DNA from: JADJNW01 sp964549655
Lineage (GTDB): Bacteria; Bacteroidota; Bacteroidia; Chitinophagales; Saprospiraceae
Length of the DNA stretch: 52,827 nucleotides
Reading direction: 5' to 3'
Assembly: GCA_964549655.1 (NCBI GenBank)
Contig: CAZJXN010000014.1
Location: 1-52,827 of the forward strand
Shown here: positions 15,089 through 24,369 of the stretch, in pieces
How positions within the stretch are numbered: position 1 is the first letter of the stretch
Layout: each line of letters begins with the position of its first letter
Program-made: the position numbers and the translations under genes
The notes under the pieces: generated by a model
Database searches by the model: none
Seen by the model: only the letters and a program-made list of their open reading frames with translations
What the model was told of the DNA's origin: nothing

Positions 15089-16123
15089 TTACCTATTACT
15101 GCTGGTTTTTAGTTTACCGGCGTTTAATTTCGATTCTTTCATCAAGTCATAAAATGGTTTTAAATATTTAATTACTTGCGTACGTTCTTTTTCCTCCAAA
15201 TGGGTAAAATTGGCGCAAGTATCAAAAATGGTTGCTTCTTTGGCTAAAAAATGGGCTACGGCATCTTGAAATGCTGCTTCATCTGTAAATCCACTCAACA
15301 CTACCCGTTCACCTAAGTACTTTTGATTGACGCGCTCATCATTCACGGCATAGGAAGCACTCACCACACCCGAATAATCAAAATCATACGGCACCACCAC
15401 CCGAAAACCATTTTGCAGCGACTTGAGCAATTCCACATTATGCCGCGCCGGAATACTCCAATCCACATTGCCAATCATATACTCGAAAAGCACCATTTGA
15501 TTATAACTCACCGCATCAAATTCCGTCAACGCCAAAACATTTTTTGCACTTTCACGGCACTCAATACGATACGCAACCGCCTCGGTCGGCTCCATCAAAA
15601 AAGCGAGTTCATCGGCGTACAAATTGCCATCTAAGTCCACATATTTCATGCGCAGCAGTTGTACCCGAAAGCTTTTCTCTGTGATGATATTGTACAATTT
15701 ATACACCAACAATTCTTTTAATACTTGCGCATCGTTGAGTTTACTACTGGCGCAGTGCGTTACCAATTTGAGGTTGTCGGCAGTTGCAAACAAGCCCATT
15801 TGTCGGAGGCTATCTTTATCAAAATCCAATTTCAACGGTGGGAAAGTGCACACGCTGAGTCGCATTTTTCCGCGGCACTTGATGTGAATGGACTGCGTCA
15901 TCGTATCGCCATTCGTACTTTGAAAAGTAAGCGTAGCCAGAAATTTTTCTTCCTTATTTTTGTGGCGAATCAATTTTTTGCAATCAAATTGGAGGGTCAT
16001 TTCCAAAATCCGGGCTGGCTGGTAAAAATCATCAAAGATGGAGCGTATTTTAGTCGAATCATTGGCACGTAATGCTGCAAAAGTGGTAAGCAAAATAGAT
16101 AATAGGAAAATTAGGCGTTTCAT
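15089..16123 (-). CDS. exported protein with CotH-like kinase motifs
   Basis: 344 residues with an N-terminal signal peptide (1-20, cleavage after LRA). Spaced motifs resemble the CotH spore-coat-kinase family: IKCRGKMRL and PPLKLDF (80-101, where CotH has RGNSS...KKSY.L), the segment around LKELLVYKLYN, IGNVDWSIPARHN (217-229), and VPYDFDYSGVV (244-254, the metal-binding Asp region). CotH-like proteins phosphorylate exported proteins or act as surface structural proteins. The N-terminal arginine motif is weak, so the family call is tentative. The gene is monocistronic, with a terminator 34 bases after its stop. The upstream gap 16124-16362 contains short GATACCAGA-type repeats and no gene. 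Confidence 0.55.
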   Translation of the reverse strand: MKRLIFLLSILLTTFAALRANDSTKIRSIFDDFYQPARILEMTLQFDCKKLIRHKNKEEKFLATLTFQSTNGDTMTQSIHIKCRGKMRLSVCTFPPLKLDFDKDSLRQMGLFATADNLKLVTHCASSKLNDAQVLKELLVYKLYNIITEKSFRVQLLRMKYVDLDGNLYADELAFLMEPTEAVAYRIECRESAKNVLALTEFDAVSYNQMVLFEYMIGNVDWSIPARHNVELLKSLQNGFRVVVPYDFDYSGVVSASYAVNDERVNQKYLGERVVLSGFTDEAAFQDAVAHFLAKEATIFDTCANFTHLEEKERTQVIKYLKPFYDLMKESKLNAGKLKTSSNR

Positions 16124-16362
16124 GTATTTGGGTTTTTCTTTGCAAGTTACCGGCAGAAATGGTAAAATTACCTTTTATTTCGACGACCATTCCATTTTTA
16201 AGACTATGATTTTTAAAAGATGCCAGATACCAGATAGGGAGATACCAGACGCGAGACGTTGACCTCAAATAAAAACGTTCACATCCTAGGAGAAAAAATA
16301 TCCTAATATCTCAATATTGAATTGTCAACGTCAAACAAGAAACGAGCAATAATAAATAGGGT

Positions 16363-16719
16363 ATGAATATTGAAGATTTCCGAGAGTATTGTTTATCCAA
16401 AAAAGGAGTGGAAGAAACCACCCCTTTCGGGCCAGATACTTTGGTGTTAAAAGTAATGGGTAAAATGTTCGCCATCACTGGATTGGATAGCCCTGAATTC
16501 AACATCACGCTCAAGTGTGACCCTGACCGCGCCCTTGAACTCCGCGAGCAACACCCCGAAATCGTCCCCGGCTACCACACTGATAAAAAACATTGGAATA
16601 CCGTGTCCTGTGAAGGCGATTTGGAGGATAATTCGATACAAGAATTGATTGACCATTCTTATAATTTGGTAGTAAATAAGTTTCCAAAAAAATTGCGTTT
16701 AGAATGGGAAGCACTTTAG
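16363..16719 (+). CDS. MmcQ/YjbR family protein
   Basis: 118-residue cytoplasmic protein of the MmcQ/YjbR family (double wing fold, sometimes called DNA-binding-like). Diagnostic are the N-terminal helix, TPFGPDTLVLKVMGKMF (20-36), ITLKCDPDRALELREQ, and the C-terminal KHWNTVSCEG followed by a helix with LIDHSYNLV. Length is typical. Function in most bacteria is undefined. It precedes the rhamnosidase gene by 96 bases on the same strand, but a separate -7 box there suggests independent transcription. Confidence 0.88.
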   Translation: MNIEDFREYCLSKKGVEETTPFGPDTLVLKVMGKMFAITGLDSPEFNITLKCDPDRALELREQHPEIVPGYHTDKKHWNTVSCEGDLEDNSIQELIDHSYNLVVNKFPKKLRLEWEAL

Positions 16720-16787
16720 AAATGACACAATAGTCGCTTTGGTCAAATCTATTTCTTGGTATACAATAGCAAATCCCGATATTTTAC

Positions 16788-16795
16788 TAAATTTG
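16788..16795 (+). promoter_or_regulatory. -7 box TAAATTTG for the rhamnosidase gene
   Basis: Exact TAnnTTTG match 21 bases before the ATG at 16816, predicting a very short leader. No clear -33 partner. Confidence 0.4.
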
Positions 16796-16815
16796 GGCAC
16801 TAAAATGGTAATGTA

Positions 16816-19527
16816 ATGAAACAACGCTTCCTTTGCTGCTTGCTCGTGCTGGCAGGTATGTCTGTTACGGCACAAGTTTCGGTCACAAATTTGCTCACCG
16901 AAAATCTTCTAAATCCAATCGGCTTAGATGTCGCACAGCCGCGCTTTACTTGGCAATTACAATCGAATAAACGAAATGTAATGCAAACGGCTTACGAAAT
17001 TAGAGTCGGAAAGGATGGAGTTAATCTGTCGAAAAATAAAAATGTAAGTTGGACAACCGGCAAAGTTGGTTCCGATCAATCTGTTTTAGTGCCTTATGAG
17101 AGTAGAATGCCATTAGTATCGAATCAAAAATATTATTGGCAAGTGCGGGTTTGGGATAATCAGGGCAACACCTCGGCGTGGAGTGAAACCGCTTCGTGGC
17201 AAATGGGATTGCTAAAATCATCCGATTGGAAAGCAAAATGGATTGGCGTTGGATATCAAGAAGATACATTGATGCGAGCCAGCCCGCTGTTTCGTAAGCA
17301 ATTTACAACTAAAAAGAAAATTCAATCGGCGACAGTATATATTACATCAAAAGGTTTATATGAAGCACATTTCAACGGCAAAAGGGTAGGGGACGCTTGC
17401 CTTACGCCCGGCTGGACTTCTTATAATAATCGCTTGCAATATCAGGCTTATGATGTAACAAATTTGCTAAATGTAGGTAATAATGCAATTGGTGTTGCGC
17501 TCGGCAGTGGTTGGTATCGTGGTTATATCGGATTTAGTGGACAGAAGAATTTTTATGGAAAGGAAGTAGCATTGTTATTGCAATTAGAAATAAATTATTC
17601 AGATGGAACTAAAGAAACCGTGATAACCGACGAAAGCTGGAAGTCGTCTACGGGCAGTATTTTGGAATCGGAGATTTATAATGGAGAAACGATTGATGCG
17701 CGGAAAGAGAAAGATAGTTGGAATACAGCAAGTTACACTGATAAAGATTGGCCGCCAGTGAAAATAATCGGAACGGATTATTCCAAATTAATTGCAACTT
17801 ATAACGAGCCGGTTGAAAAGCAAGAAACCTTCCAGCCGATTAAAATTTTTAAAACCCCGAAAGGCGAGCAAATAGTTGACTTTGGTCAGAATCTGGTCGG
17901 TTGGGTGCAAGTGAAAGTGCGTGGGAATGCAGGAGATAAAATTACATTATATCATGCAGAAGTATTGGATAAGTTTGGAAATTTTTACACCGAAAACCTT
18001 CGTCCTGCTAAACAGCAAAATAATTATATTTTAAAAGGCGGCGCAGATGAGTTTTTTGAGCCACATTTTACTTTTCAGGGATTTCGTTATATAAAAGTGG
18101 AAGGTTTTCCTGGAGAACTGAAGCCTGAAAATTTTACAGCAGTAGCGTTATATTCTGATATGGAGCCAAGTGGGACGTTTGAATGCTCTAATCCATTAGT
18201 CAATCAATTACAACACAATATTCAGTGGGGACAAAAAGGTAATTTTTTGGATGTGCCAACCGATTGTCCACAACGCGATGAGCGCCTCGGCTGGACGGGT
18301 GACGCGCAGGCATTCGCACGCACGGCAACTTTTAATATGCAATCGCATAATTTTTTTGCTAAATGGCTGAAGGATGTAGCGGCAGATCAATTGCCCAATG
18401 GCAGCGTACCACATGTGGTGCCGAACGTTTTGGGCGCGGGCGCGACTGGTTCCGCAGGGTGGGCAGATGCAGCGACGATTATTCCTTGGACGATATACTT
18501 GGCGTACGGCGATAAACGAATTTTGGAAGACCAGTATCCGAGCATGAAAGCCTGGGTTGGTTTTATGGAGCAAAACAGTACGAACTACCTGTGGAATAAG
18601 GGTTTTCACTTTGGCGACTGGCTTTTTTATCGTCCATTTGATGACAATGATGGCAGGTCGGCCATTACAGATAAATATTTAATTGCGCAATGCTTCTTTG
18701 CACATTCTACACAGTTATTAATAAATACAGCAGAAGTGTTAAATAAGAAGGAAGATATTACAAAATATACGCAGCTTTTAAAAAATATTAAAGATGCTTT
18801 TATAAAAGAATATACAACTTCGACTGGGCGTCTCGTGTCCAGTTCACAAACGGCATATGTCTTGAGTTTAAATTTTGATATGTTGCCGGAATCTATGCGT
18901 CATCAAGCGGCGGAGCGTTTGGCGGATAATATTAAATCTTATAATAATCACTTGACAACCGGCTTTTTAGGTACACCTTATTTATGTCATGTGTTAACTC
19001 GGTTTGGGCATACGGATTTGGCTTACACCTTGTTGATGCAGGAAACCTATCCGTCTTGGTTATATCCAGTGAAGATGGGTGCGACCACGATTTGGGAGCG
19101 TTGGGATGGCATCAAGCCCGACAGTACTTTTCAAACGCCAGGCATGAATTCCTTCAACCATTATGCGTATGGCGCGATTGGCGATTGGATGTACCGCACG
19201 GTGGCGGGCGTTCAGGAAGATGCGCCGGGATATAAGAAAATTATAATAAAACCCCATATTGGAGGTGGATTGACAAATGCCAAAGCAAGCTTAAAAACGT
19301 ATTATGGCAATGTAAGCGCTGGATGGAAATTAGTAAATAACCAAGTAGAACTGGATGTAAATATCCCTGTAAACACAACAGTTACTATTTATATTCCAAC
19401 TAAAAATATGGAATCTGTAAAAGAAAGTAATAACCTACTTAACGTAGCCAAGGAATTGAAAGTAAGTAAAAAAGATGATTTTGTAATAATAGAAGCTGGT
19501 TCGGGAAAATATCACTTTACATGGTGA
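16816..19527 (+). CDS. secreted alpha-L-rhamnosidase, GH78
   Basis: Removes terminal alpha-L-rhamnose from glycans or plant glycosides, probably in the periplasm or outside. 903 residues: signal peptide 1-19 (cleavage at TAQ), Fn3-like N-terminal domain (about 25-130), jelly-roll domains (150-450), the (alpha/alpha)6 catalytic barrel, then a C-terminal beta-sandwich. The barrel carries the family signature PTDCPQRDERLGWTGD (about 480-495), whose Glu is the likely general acid, and TIWERWDG (about 756-763), whose Glu is the likely base. No SusCD pair or other glycosidase is adjacent, so this is not an obvious utilisation locus; the neighbour across the strand switch is the surface-glycan cluster. 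Confidence 0.92.
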   Translation: MKQRFLCCLLVLAGMSVTAQVSVTNLLTENLLNPIGLDVAQPRFTWQLQSNKRNVMQTAYEIRVGKDGVNLSKNKNVSWTTGKVGSDQSVLVPYESRMPLVSNQKYYWQVRVWDNQGNTSAWSETASWQMGLLKSSDWKAKWIGVGYQEDTLMRASPLFRKQFTTKKKIQSATVYITSKGLYEAHFNGKRVGDACLTPGWTSYNNRLQYQAYDVTNLLNVGNNAIGVALGSGWYRGYIGFSGQKNFYGKEVALLLQLEINYSDGTKETVITDESWKSSTGSILESEIYNGETIDARKEKDSWNTASYTDKDWPPVKIIGTDYSKLIATYNEPVEKQETFQPIKIFKTPKGEQIVDFGQNLVGWVQVKVRGNAGDKITLYHAEVLDKFGNFYTENLRPAKQQNNYILKGGADEFFEPHFTFQGFRYIKVEGFPGELKPENFTAVALYSDMEPSGTFECSNPLVNQLQHNIQWGQKGNFLDVPTDCPQRDERLGWTGDAQAFARTATFNMQSHNFFAKWLKDVAADQLPNGSVPHVVPNVLGAGATGSAGWADAATIIPWTIYLAYGDKRILEDQYPSMKAWVGFMEQNSTNYLWNKGFHFGDWLFYRPFDDNDGRSAITDKYLIAQCFFAHSTQLLINTAEVLNKKEDITKYTQLLKNIKDAFIKEYTTSTGRLVSSSQTAYVLSLNFDMLPESMRHQAAERLADNIKSYNNHLTTGFLGTPYLCHVLTRFGHTDLAYTLLMQETYPSWLYPVKMGATTIWERWDGIKPDSTFQTPGMNSFNHYAYGAIGDWMYRTVAGVQEDAPGYKKIIIKPHIGGGLTNAKASLKTYYGNVSAGWKLVNNQVELDVNIPVNTTVTIYIPTKNMESVKESNNLLNVAKELKVSKKDDFVIIEAGSGKYHFTW

Positions 19528-19546
19528 TTTTAGCAAAATACAGCTT

Positions 19547-20857
19547 TTATTCGATTTTAGAAAGCCGTGCTACGTCATTCCAAATTTGCCATTCTGTATT
19601 GCCCCAGTGATGATAAATATGTATAAAGTAAGGTTTAATATTTCTTTTGTTATTGTTGATATCAAAAACAAATTGACCTTTATATTGTAATGTTGGATGA
19701 TAAAAATCAGCTATTAAATTATATTCAATCGGTAAAGTAGGGTGGTGTTGTAACTTAAAATCCCACACAGTAGCGATGAGTGTGCCCTGATCCCGAATTT
19801 TCCAAGCCGAGTCTTTAAATATTTCCATCGTCCATAGATGCCAACGCTCTAAAAAAGTGTGGGAAGAACGATCAAATAAAAAAACACCACCATTCCAGTG
19901 CTGCCAATGTTCATCTTCAATTTGTAAATCAAATTTATATTGAATTAATTGCCTTAATTTATCGGATTCAATCGTAGAAATATTATTACCTGATTCATCA
20001 TACCATTGTTGCGCAGACCTATTCCAACGAAATGCGCTCGTAGCCTCTATTCGCCTAACAATCAGGTTTTCTTCGTAAATAAATGTCCCGTCTATACCAT
20101 ACCATTTTTCAGCTGTAGCATCATATTGATAGCCTTGCTCATTAATAAATAAATCAAAATTTAAAGGCAGCTTAAAACAACGGCGATGTAATTTTTCTAA
20201 TTGCTGAATGCGATTCGCAGATTCTGTAATTAAAATGTTTAAATTATAAATATATTGATATATGATTTTACTAAAAAGAATAGACAATAAATCTTTATTT
20301 TTCAATGTGCTTGCATGCAGGGGACGTTTTTGATTAAATTGATGTTTTAATTGCGTTATTTTTTGTAAATGGGTACCAGCTAATTCTTTCTGTCTTTCTT
20401 CTTCGCGCCAATAATGTTCATATAAACGAGTTAATTTTTCCTGCTTTTCTAATAAGGCGTCATAAAATGTATCATGTACGGCAGTTGGGCTAAAAGCTTT
20501 CATTGTACAATGGTCGGTGCAAAAGGTAATGGGAGCAGTGAAATAGTCAAATATGCTGTCAACATTGGCGCGCACCGCTACCACATCACTATCGAGATAG
20601 CAATATAGAGCATCATTTGGTAAAATTTTATATAAAGACGTTTTTAAATAGATAGCTGCCTGATGGTGAGTGAATTCGGAAGGTGTCGCAATATTTATAA
20701 TCGTATCATGGTGAATAGGAAATTCATTTCTTGAGGGGTCTGTTACAACTATAATTTCATATTGTGTACGTTTTTTAAGCATTTCTAAAGAAAAATGAAG
20801 CGTATGGATGTGGACAGCAGCGCCACAAACTGCAAAAACGTATTTATTTTTAGGCAT
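19547..20857 (-). CDS. GT-A glycosyltransferase (GT8-like) with a large insert
   Basis: 436 residues, no signal peptide. The N-terminal core reads like a nucleotide-sugar transferase: YVFAVCGAAVHI, EIIVVTD, and the metal-binding YLDSDVVAV (87-95). The second half of the fold reappears as WNGGVFLFDR (321-330) and RDQGTL (355-360). Between them sits an unusual helical and Trp/Tyr-rich insert (about 130-300), including two similar segments, QYDATAEKWYGIDG and WNRSAQQWYDESGN. It is the last gene of the minus-strand glycan cluster, 12 bases after the radical SAM gene. The sugar and acceptor are unknown. Confidence 0.65.
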   Translation of the reverse strand: MPKNKYVFAVCGAAVHIHTLHFSLEMLKKRTQYEIIVVTDPSRNEFPIHHDTIINIATPSEFTHHQAAIYLKTSLYKILPNDALYCYLDSDVVAVRANVDSIFDYFTAPITFCTDHCTMKAFSPTAVHDTFYDALLEKQEKLTRLYEHYWREEERQKELAGTHLQKITQLKHQFNQKRPLHASTLKNKDLLSILFSKIIYQYIYNLNILITESANRIQQLEKLHRRCFKLPLNFDLFINEQGYQYDATAEKWYGIDGTFIYEENLIVRRIEATSAFRWNRSAQQWYDESGNNISTIESDKLRQLIQYKFDLQIEDEHWQHWNGGVFLFDRSSHTFLERWHLWTMEIFKDSAWKIRDQGTLIATVWDFKLQHHPTLPIEYNLIADFYHPTLQYKGQFVFDINNNKRNIKPYFIHIYHHWGNTEWQIWNDVARLSKIE

Positions 20858-20869
20858 AAGACGCTATAA

Positions 20870-22525
20870 TTAGATAGAAGCAAGTTCTAAAAATATTTTT
20901 TCGGGTTCCTGAATATCAATAAGTTGCGTATTGATGATATAGATACCAGTATGGCGTGGATCGTTATGTAATAATCGTGCCATGATTTCTTTTTGACTCA
21001 TTTGTAATAGTAAATTTTTACACAAATTATCTATCCGAAGTAGCATAGCTTCATTTATTTCTACTACATCTTTTTCTTCCATATAAGCATTGATACCCTG
21101 CATAAGTGTCAAGAAATAATCGCGTACAAACACTTGCGTATTATTTCGATTCATAGCCTCTTGTTTAAGGAGCTGAAAATCAATGTTTTGTTGATTGTTT
21201 TCTAATTGCTGATTGATGGATTGTAGTGCCTGATACATCGAATCATTTTTCAATAATTTTAATTTTTCTTCGATTTTTGTCACCCGTTCTTTATTTCTAA
21301 ATTCTTTTTGTCTCAACAGGGCTTGCCATTTTTTTAGTTGTTGAATAAGTCCATTTAATATATTAAAATTATGCTTACCAATAGAGTGAATACAATTTGA
21401 GTTTTTTATAAAATCTTCATAGTGTATTATAATTTCTTGTAAAACAGAGTCGGGGAGACTGCGTAAAGAAAGCTCAAAAGGAAACCAAACCGTATTAAAA
21501 TAAATATAAAAACTACTTTCATTACAACGTTGAACCATAGCTGGTATTTCTTTCCAGTTGTGAATAGTAGGGCACACTGCAATAGAAAAAGGCGTTTGCT
21601 TTTGTTTAGCTACTTTTTCAAAATAATCTAAATGTTCCATAACCCTTTCAAACTGCGCATTCACACGAATCTTCTCGTATGTCTCTTTTTGAAAAGAATC
21701 TATTGATAAAATAAGCACCACATTTAGTTTTTCTAGTACACGCTTTACTTTCTCATTTAAAATAGTGGCATTAGTAGTAATGTGAATGGTAGTAGCAGGA
21801 TTTAATTCCATGATGCGTTCCCATATTTCATAATAAATAGGTACTAAAAAAGGCTCTCCGCCGAAAAATTTAGCTTCTCGTAAATGAGGAATGAATATCT
21901 CTAATTGCTGTACAAAATCTTCATCATAATACATGGGTAAGGCAGGCAGATTTTCTCGATTTTTTCGGATAGAAGAAGAAAATTCTCCAAAGCACATGGC
22001 ACATTCTAAATTACATAAATTACTTAATTCAAATTCTAAAGCACGAGGAAATGGCTGGCTAATTGTGTTATCTTGTAATAATTTCTTTTTAAATGAAAAA
22101 CTGATTTGTTGCATTTTTTTATAAAAACCTGCAACTTTACCTTTCAACCAATTTTTATTAGTTGTAAAATTAGTAGGATTTTTCAACGCATAATGATCGA
22201 ATGACCGAGCGTGTAAACCACCAAAATTGCCTGCTTCTAATTGATTGCCGCAGTAATCACAGCCGGTGGCAAACGTTGCTTCGCTTATTTCTGCCCGCAT
22301 TTTTTGGACAACTTCTCCTTGCCAAATATCCAGTAAATTTTGCTTTGGGTAACTACCCAATATTACATTTCGATTATAACAACAGGCAGTCACTTTTCCG
22401 TCTCTACCAAAATATAAACTTTGAAAAGGCGCATGACAAAGTTTATGACGCATACTCGGCGCACGCTCCGCATTATATTTGCCTATAATGTTGTTTGAAA
22501 AAGGAGTGAATTCTTGAGCCAACAT
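20870..22525 (-). CDS. radical SAM protein with N-terminal SPASM-like cluster
   Basis: 551 residues. The radical SAM core carries CNLECAMC (Cys171, Cys175, Cys178), the canonical CX3CX2C, followed by FFGGEPFLVP and ILSIDS, as in the family. Unusually, a SPASM-like set lies before the core: Cys30 (HKLCHAPF), Cys48-Cys49 (GKVTACCYN), ILGSYPKQNLLDIWQG, and Cys89/Cys92 (CDYC). Normally SPASM follows the core. The C-terminal third (about 360-551) is long, helical and unfamiliar. Substrate unknown; SPASM enzymes modify peptides or sugars, and the glycan-cluster context favours a sugar or lipid-linked substrate. It lies 55 bases after asnB and 12 before the final glycosyltransferase. Confidence 0.78.
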   Translation of the reverse strand: MLAQEFTPFSNNIIGKYNAERAPSMRHKLCHAPFQSLYFGRDGKVTACCYNRNVILGSYPKQNLLDIWQGEVVQKMRAEISEATFATGCDYCGNQLEAGNFGGLHARSFDHYALKNPTNFTTNKNWLKGKVAGFYKKMQQISFSFKKKLLQDNTISQPFPRALEFELSNLCNLECAMCFGEFSSSIRKNRENLPALPMYYDEDFVQQLEIFIPHLREAKFFGGEPFLVPIYYEIWERIMELNPATTIHITTNATILNEKVKRVLEKLNVVLILSIDSFQKETYEKIRVNAQFERVMEHLDYFEKVAKQKQTPFSIAVCPTIHNWKEIPAMVQRCNESSFYIYFNTVWFPFELSLRSLPDSVLQEIIIHYEDFIKNSNCIHSIGKHNFNILNGLIQQLKKWQALLRQKEFRNKERVTKIEEKLKLLKNDSMYQALQSINQQLENNQQNIDFQLLKQEAMNRNNTQVFVRDYFLTLMQGINAYMEEKDVVEINEAMLLRIDNLCKNLLLQMSQKEIMARLLHNDPRHTGIYIINTQLIDIQEPEKIFLELASI

Positions 22526-22539
22526 AATGAATTTTTAAT

Positions 22540-22572
22540 AGGTGTGGCGGATTTTCAAAATCTGCTACACCT
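22540..22572. repeat. hairpin between asnB and the radical SAM gene (GGTGtGGC family)
   Basis: AGGTGTGGCGGATTTT-C-AAAATCTGCTACACCT: a 16-bp stem that is complete on the plus strand when G-U pairs are allowed. It fills the only sizeable gap in this part of the cluster. Confidence 0.8.
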
Positions 22573-22580
22573 TGTCTTTA

Positions 22581-24365
22581 TCAATACCAAACTTGTAGCC
22601 ACTTTTCTAACACCACTAATTTCCACAATCTCCAATGATCTTTTTGCTGTAATAAAATAATAATTGCTTCAGCACGAATAATTTTCTCTTTCACCAACCG
22701 ACTTCCTGATAAATGTTTAGCATACCAATCTATATTCATGTAATAACGGTCAGGGCCTACAAAGCCCTGTTTTTGACGTTGTAGAATGGTTGCCGGCAGC
22801 ACGTTTTTAATAATCGAACGAAGCAAATATTTAGTAATACCTTTCTTAAAATAAACATTTTCATGTAAATTGTATAAATATTCTACCAATTCATGATCAA
22901 GAAAAGGTACTCGTACTTCCAAAGAATGCGCCATAGAAGCCCGATCTATTTTCGTCAGCACCAACTCTGCCATAAACGATTTTATATCCAGATATTGAAA
23001 TGATTTTAAGGGCGAATCAAAAACATGATAATACTTTTTGTAGAACCATTCACTATTTCTTGGAAGGTAAGGTTGCATTTCAGGATGAAGATATTGGGAC
23101 AAATTGGAGGTATTAAAACGTCCCATTGCCATCGCTTCGGCGTATCGCTCCACAAAAATATTATTTGCTTTATTATACAAGCCGCCGATAAAAGCTAAAT
23201 AAGTGTTTCGTTTATTATATTTTGCGATATTTTTTTGCCAAGTGTAGCCTGCAAATATTTCATCTGCACCCTCGCCTGAAAAAACGGCTTTAGTATGCTG
23301 CCGGGCGAGTTGACTTACTAAATAAGTAGGAATAATAGAAATATCTGCTATCGGTTCGTCATAGTGATAGACCAGTTTATCCACCAAATCCAACTGTTCA
23401 TCACCTACAATGGTATTATAATTTTCAACGTTCAAATGATCTGACACTATTTTTGCAGCATGGTGCTCACTCTGTTCCCAATTTTCAAAGCCAATAGAAA
23501 ACGTTTTCACCGGATACTTTTGCTGCGTCATGTAATAGACTAGCGCACTACTATCATAACCACCACTCAAAAAAGCACCAATTCGAATATCACTTCTAAG
23601 GTGTTCCTTTACACTTGTTTCGATCAATTCATGCACTTTTAAAATCGCATCTGTATCATTTACTTTATGTCGAGTAGTGGTTAAATTCCAATATTGAATA
23701 GTTTCTATTGTTCTGCCATTATTATTAAAATCAAGTAACAAGTAATGTGCCGGATGGATTTTATATAAATCCTGCCAAATTGTGTAAGGACTGGGCACAA
23801 AACGATATGCTAAGTAATCACAAATAGCTGCTCGATTCAAATTTGGTTTAGAAGGTAAGCTGTAAATAATCGCTTTTAACTCAGATGCAAAATAAAATTG
23901 GTCGCCGAGCCAGCCATAATAAAGTGGTTTGATGCCAAAACGGTCACGCGCAAGGAACAATTGCTGCTTTTTCTCATCCCAAATGCCGAAAGCGAACATT
24001 CCCTTGAGCCGTTGTAATATTTCTACCCCCCATTCTTCATAACCGTGTAATAAAATTTCAGAATCAGTAGTAGATTTGAAAATATGACCTTTTTGTTGTA
24101 ATATTTTTCTAATTTCTAAATAGTTATAAATTTCACCATTAAAAGTAAGCCATAACGTACCGTCTTCATTGCTCATAGGCTGCCGACCGGCGCTGGATAA
24201 ATCAAGTAGAGAAAGTCGGCGATGCCCTAATGCAATTCGTTCATTATCAGATATCCAAGTATGTGCATCGTCTGGTCCTCGATGCTGTAGCGTATCTCGT
24301 CGGGCGTTGAATTCCAATAAGACGATAGGTTTGGAAAGACTGATTTGACCGTTGATTCCGCACAT
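22581..24365 (-). CDS. asnB: AsnB-type glutamine-dependent amidotransferase
   Basis: 594 residues with N-terminal Cys2 (MCGINGQ) as the glutaminase nucleophile, LQHRGPDD and FNGEIYNYLEIR in the class II amidotransferase domain (1-190), and the synthetase PP-loop SGGYDSS (267-273) that activates a carboxylate with ATP. All catalytic signatures are intact. True asparagine synthetases and carboxylate-amidating relatives of surface-polysaccharide loci (WbpS-like, which amidate uronic acids) look alike. The location inside a glycan cluster, 4 bases after the UbiA gene, makes the second role more likely here; that is inference. Confidence 0.85.
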   Translation of the reverse strand: MCGINGQISLSKPIVLLEFNARRDTLQHRGPDDAHTWISDNERIALGHRRLSLLDLSSAGRQPMSNEDGTLWLTFNGEIYNYLEIRKILQQKGHIFKSTTDSEILLHGYEEWGVEILQRLKGMFAFGIWDEKKQQLFLARDRFGIKPLYYGWLGDQFYFASELKAIIYSLPSKPNLNRAAICDYLAYRFVPSPYTIWQDLYKIHPAHYLLLDFNNNGRTIETIQYWNLTTTRHKVNDTDAILKVHELIETSVKEHLRSDIRIGAFLSGGYDSSALVYYMTQQKYPVKTFSIGFENWEQSEHHAAKIVSDHLNVENYNTIVGDEQLDLVDKLVYHYDEPIADISIIPTYLVSQLARQHTKAVFSGEGADEIFAGYTWQKNIAKYNKRNTYLAFIGGLYNKANNIFVERYAEAMAMGRFNTSNLSQYLHPEMQPYLPRNSEWFYKKYYHVFDSPLKSFQYLDIKSFMAELVLTKIDRASMAHSLEVRVPFLDHELVEYLYNLHENVYFKKGITKYLLRSIIKNVLPATILQRQKQGFVGPDRYYMNIDWYAKHLSGSRLVKEKIIRAEAIIILLQQKDHWRLWKLVVLEKWLQVWY

Positions 24366-24369
24366 GGCG

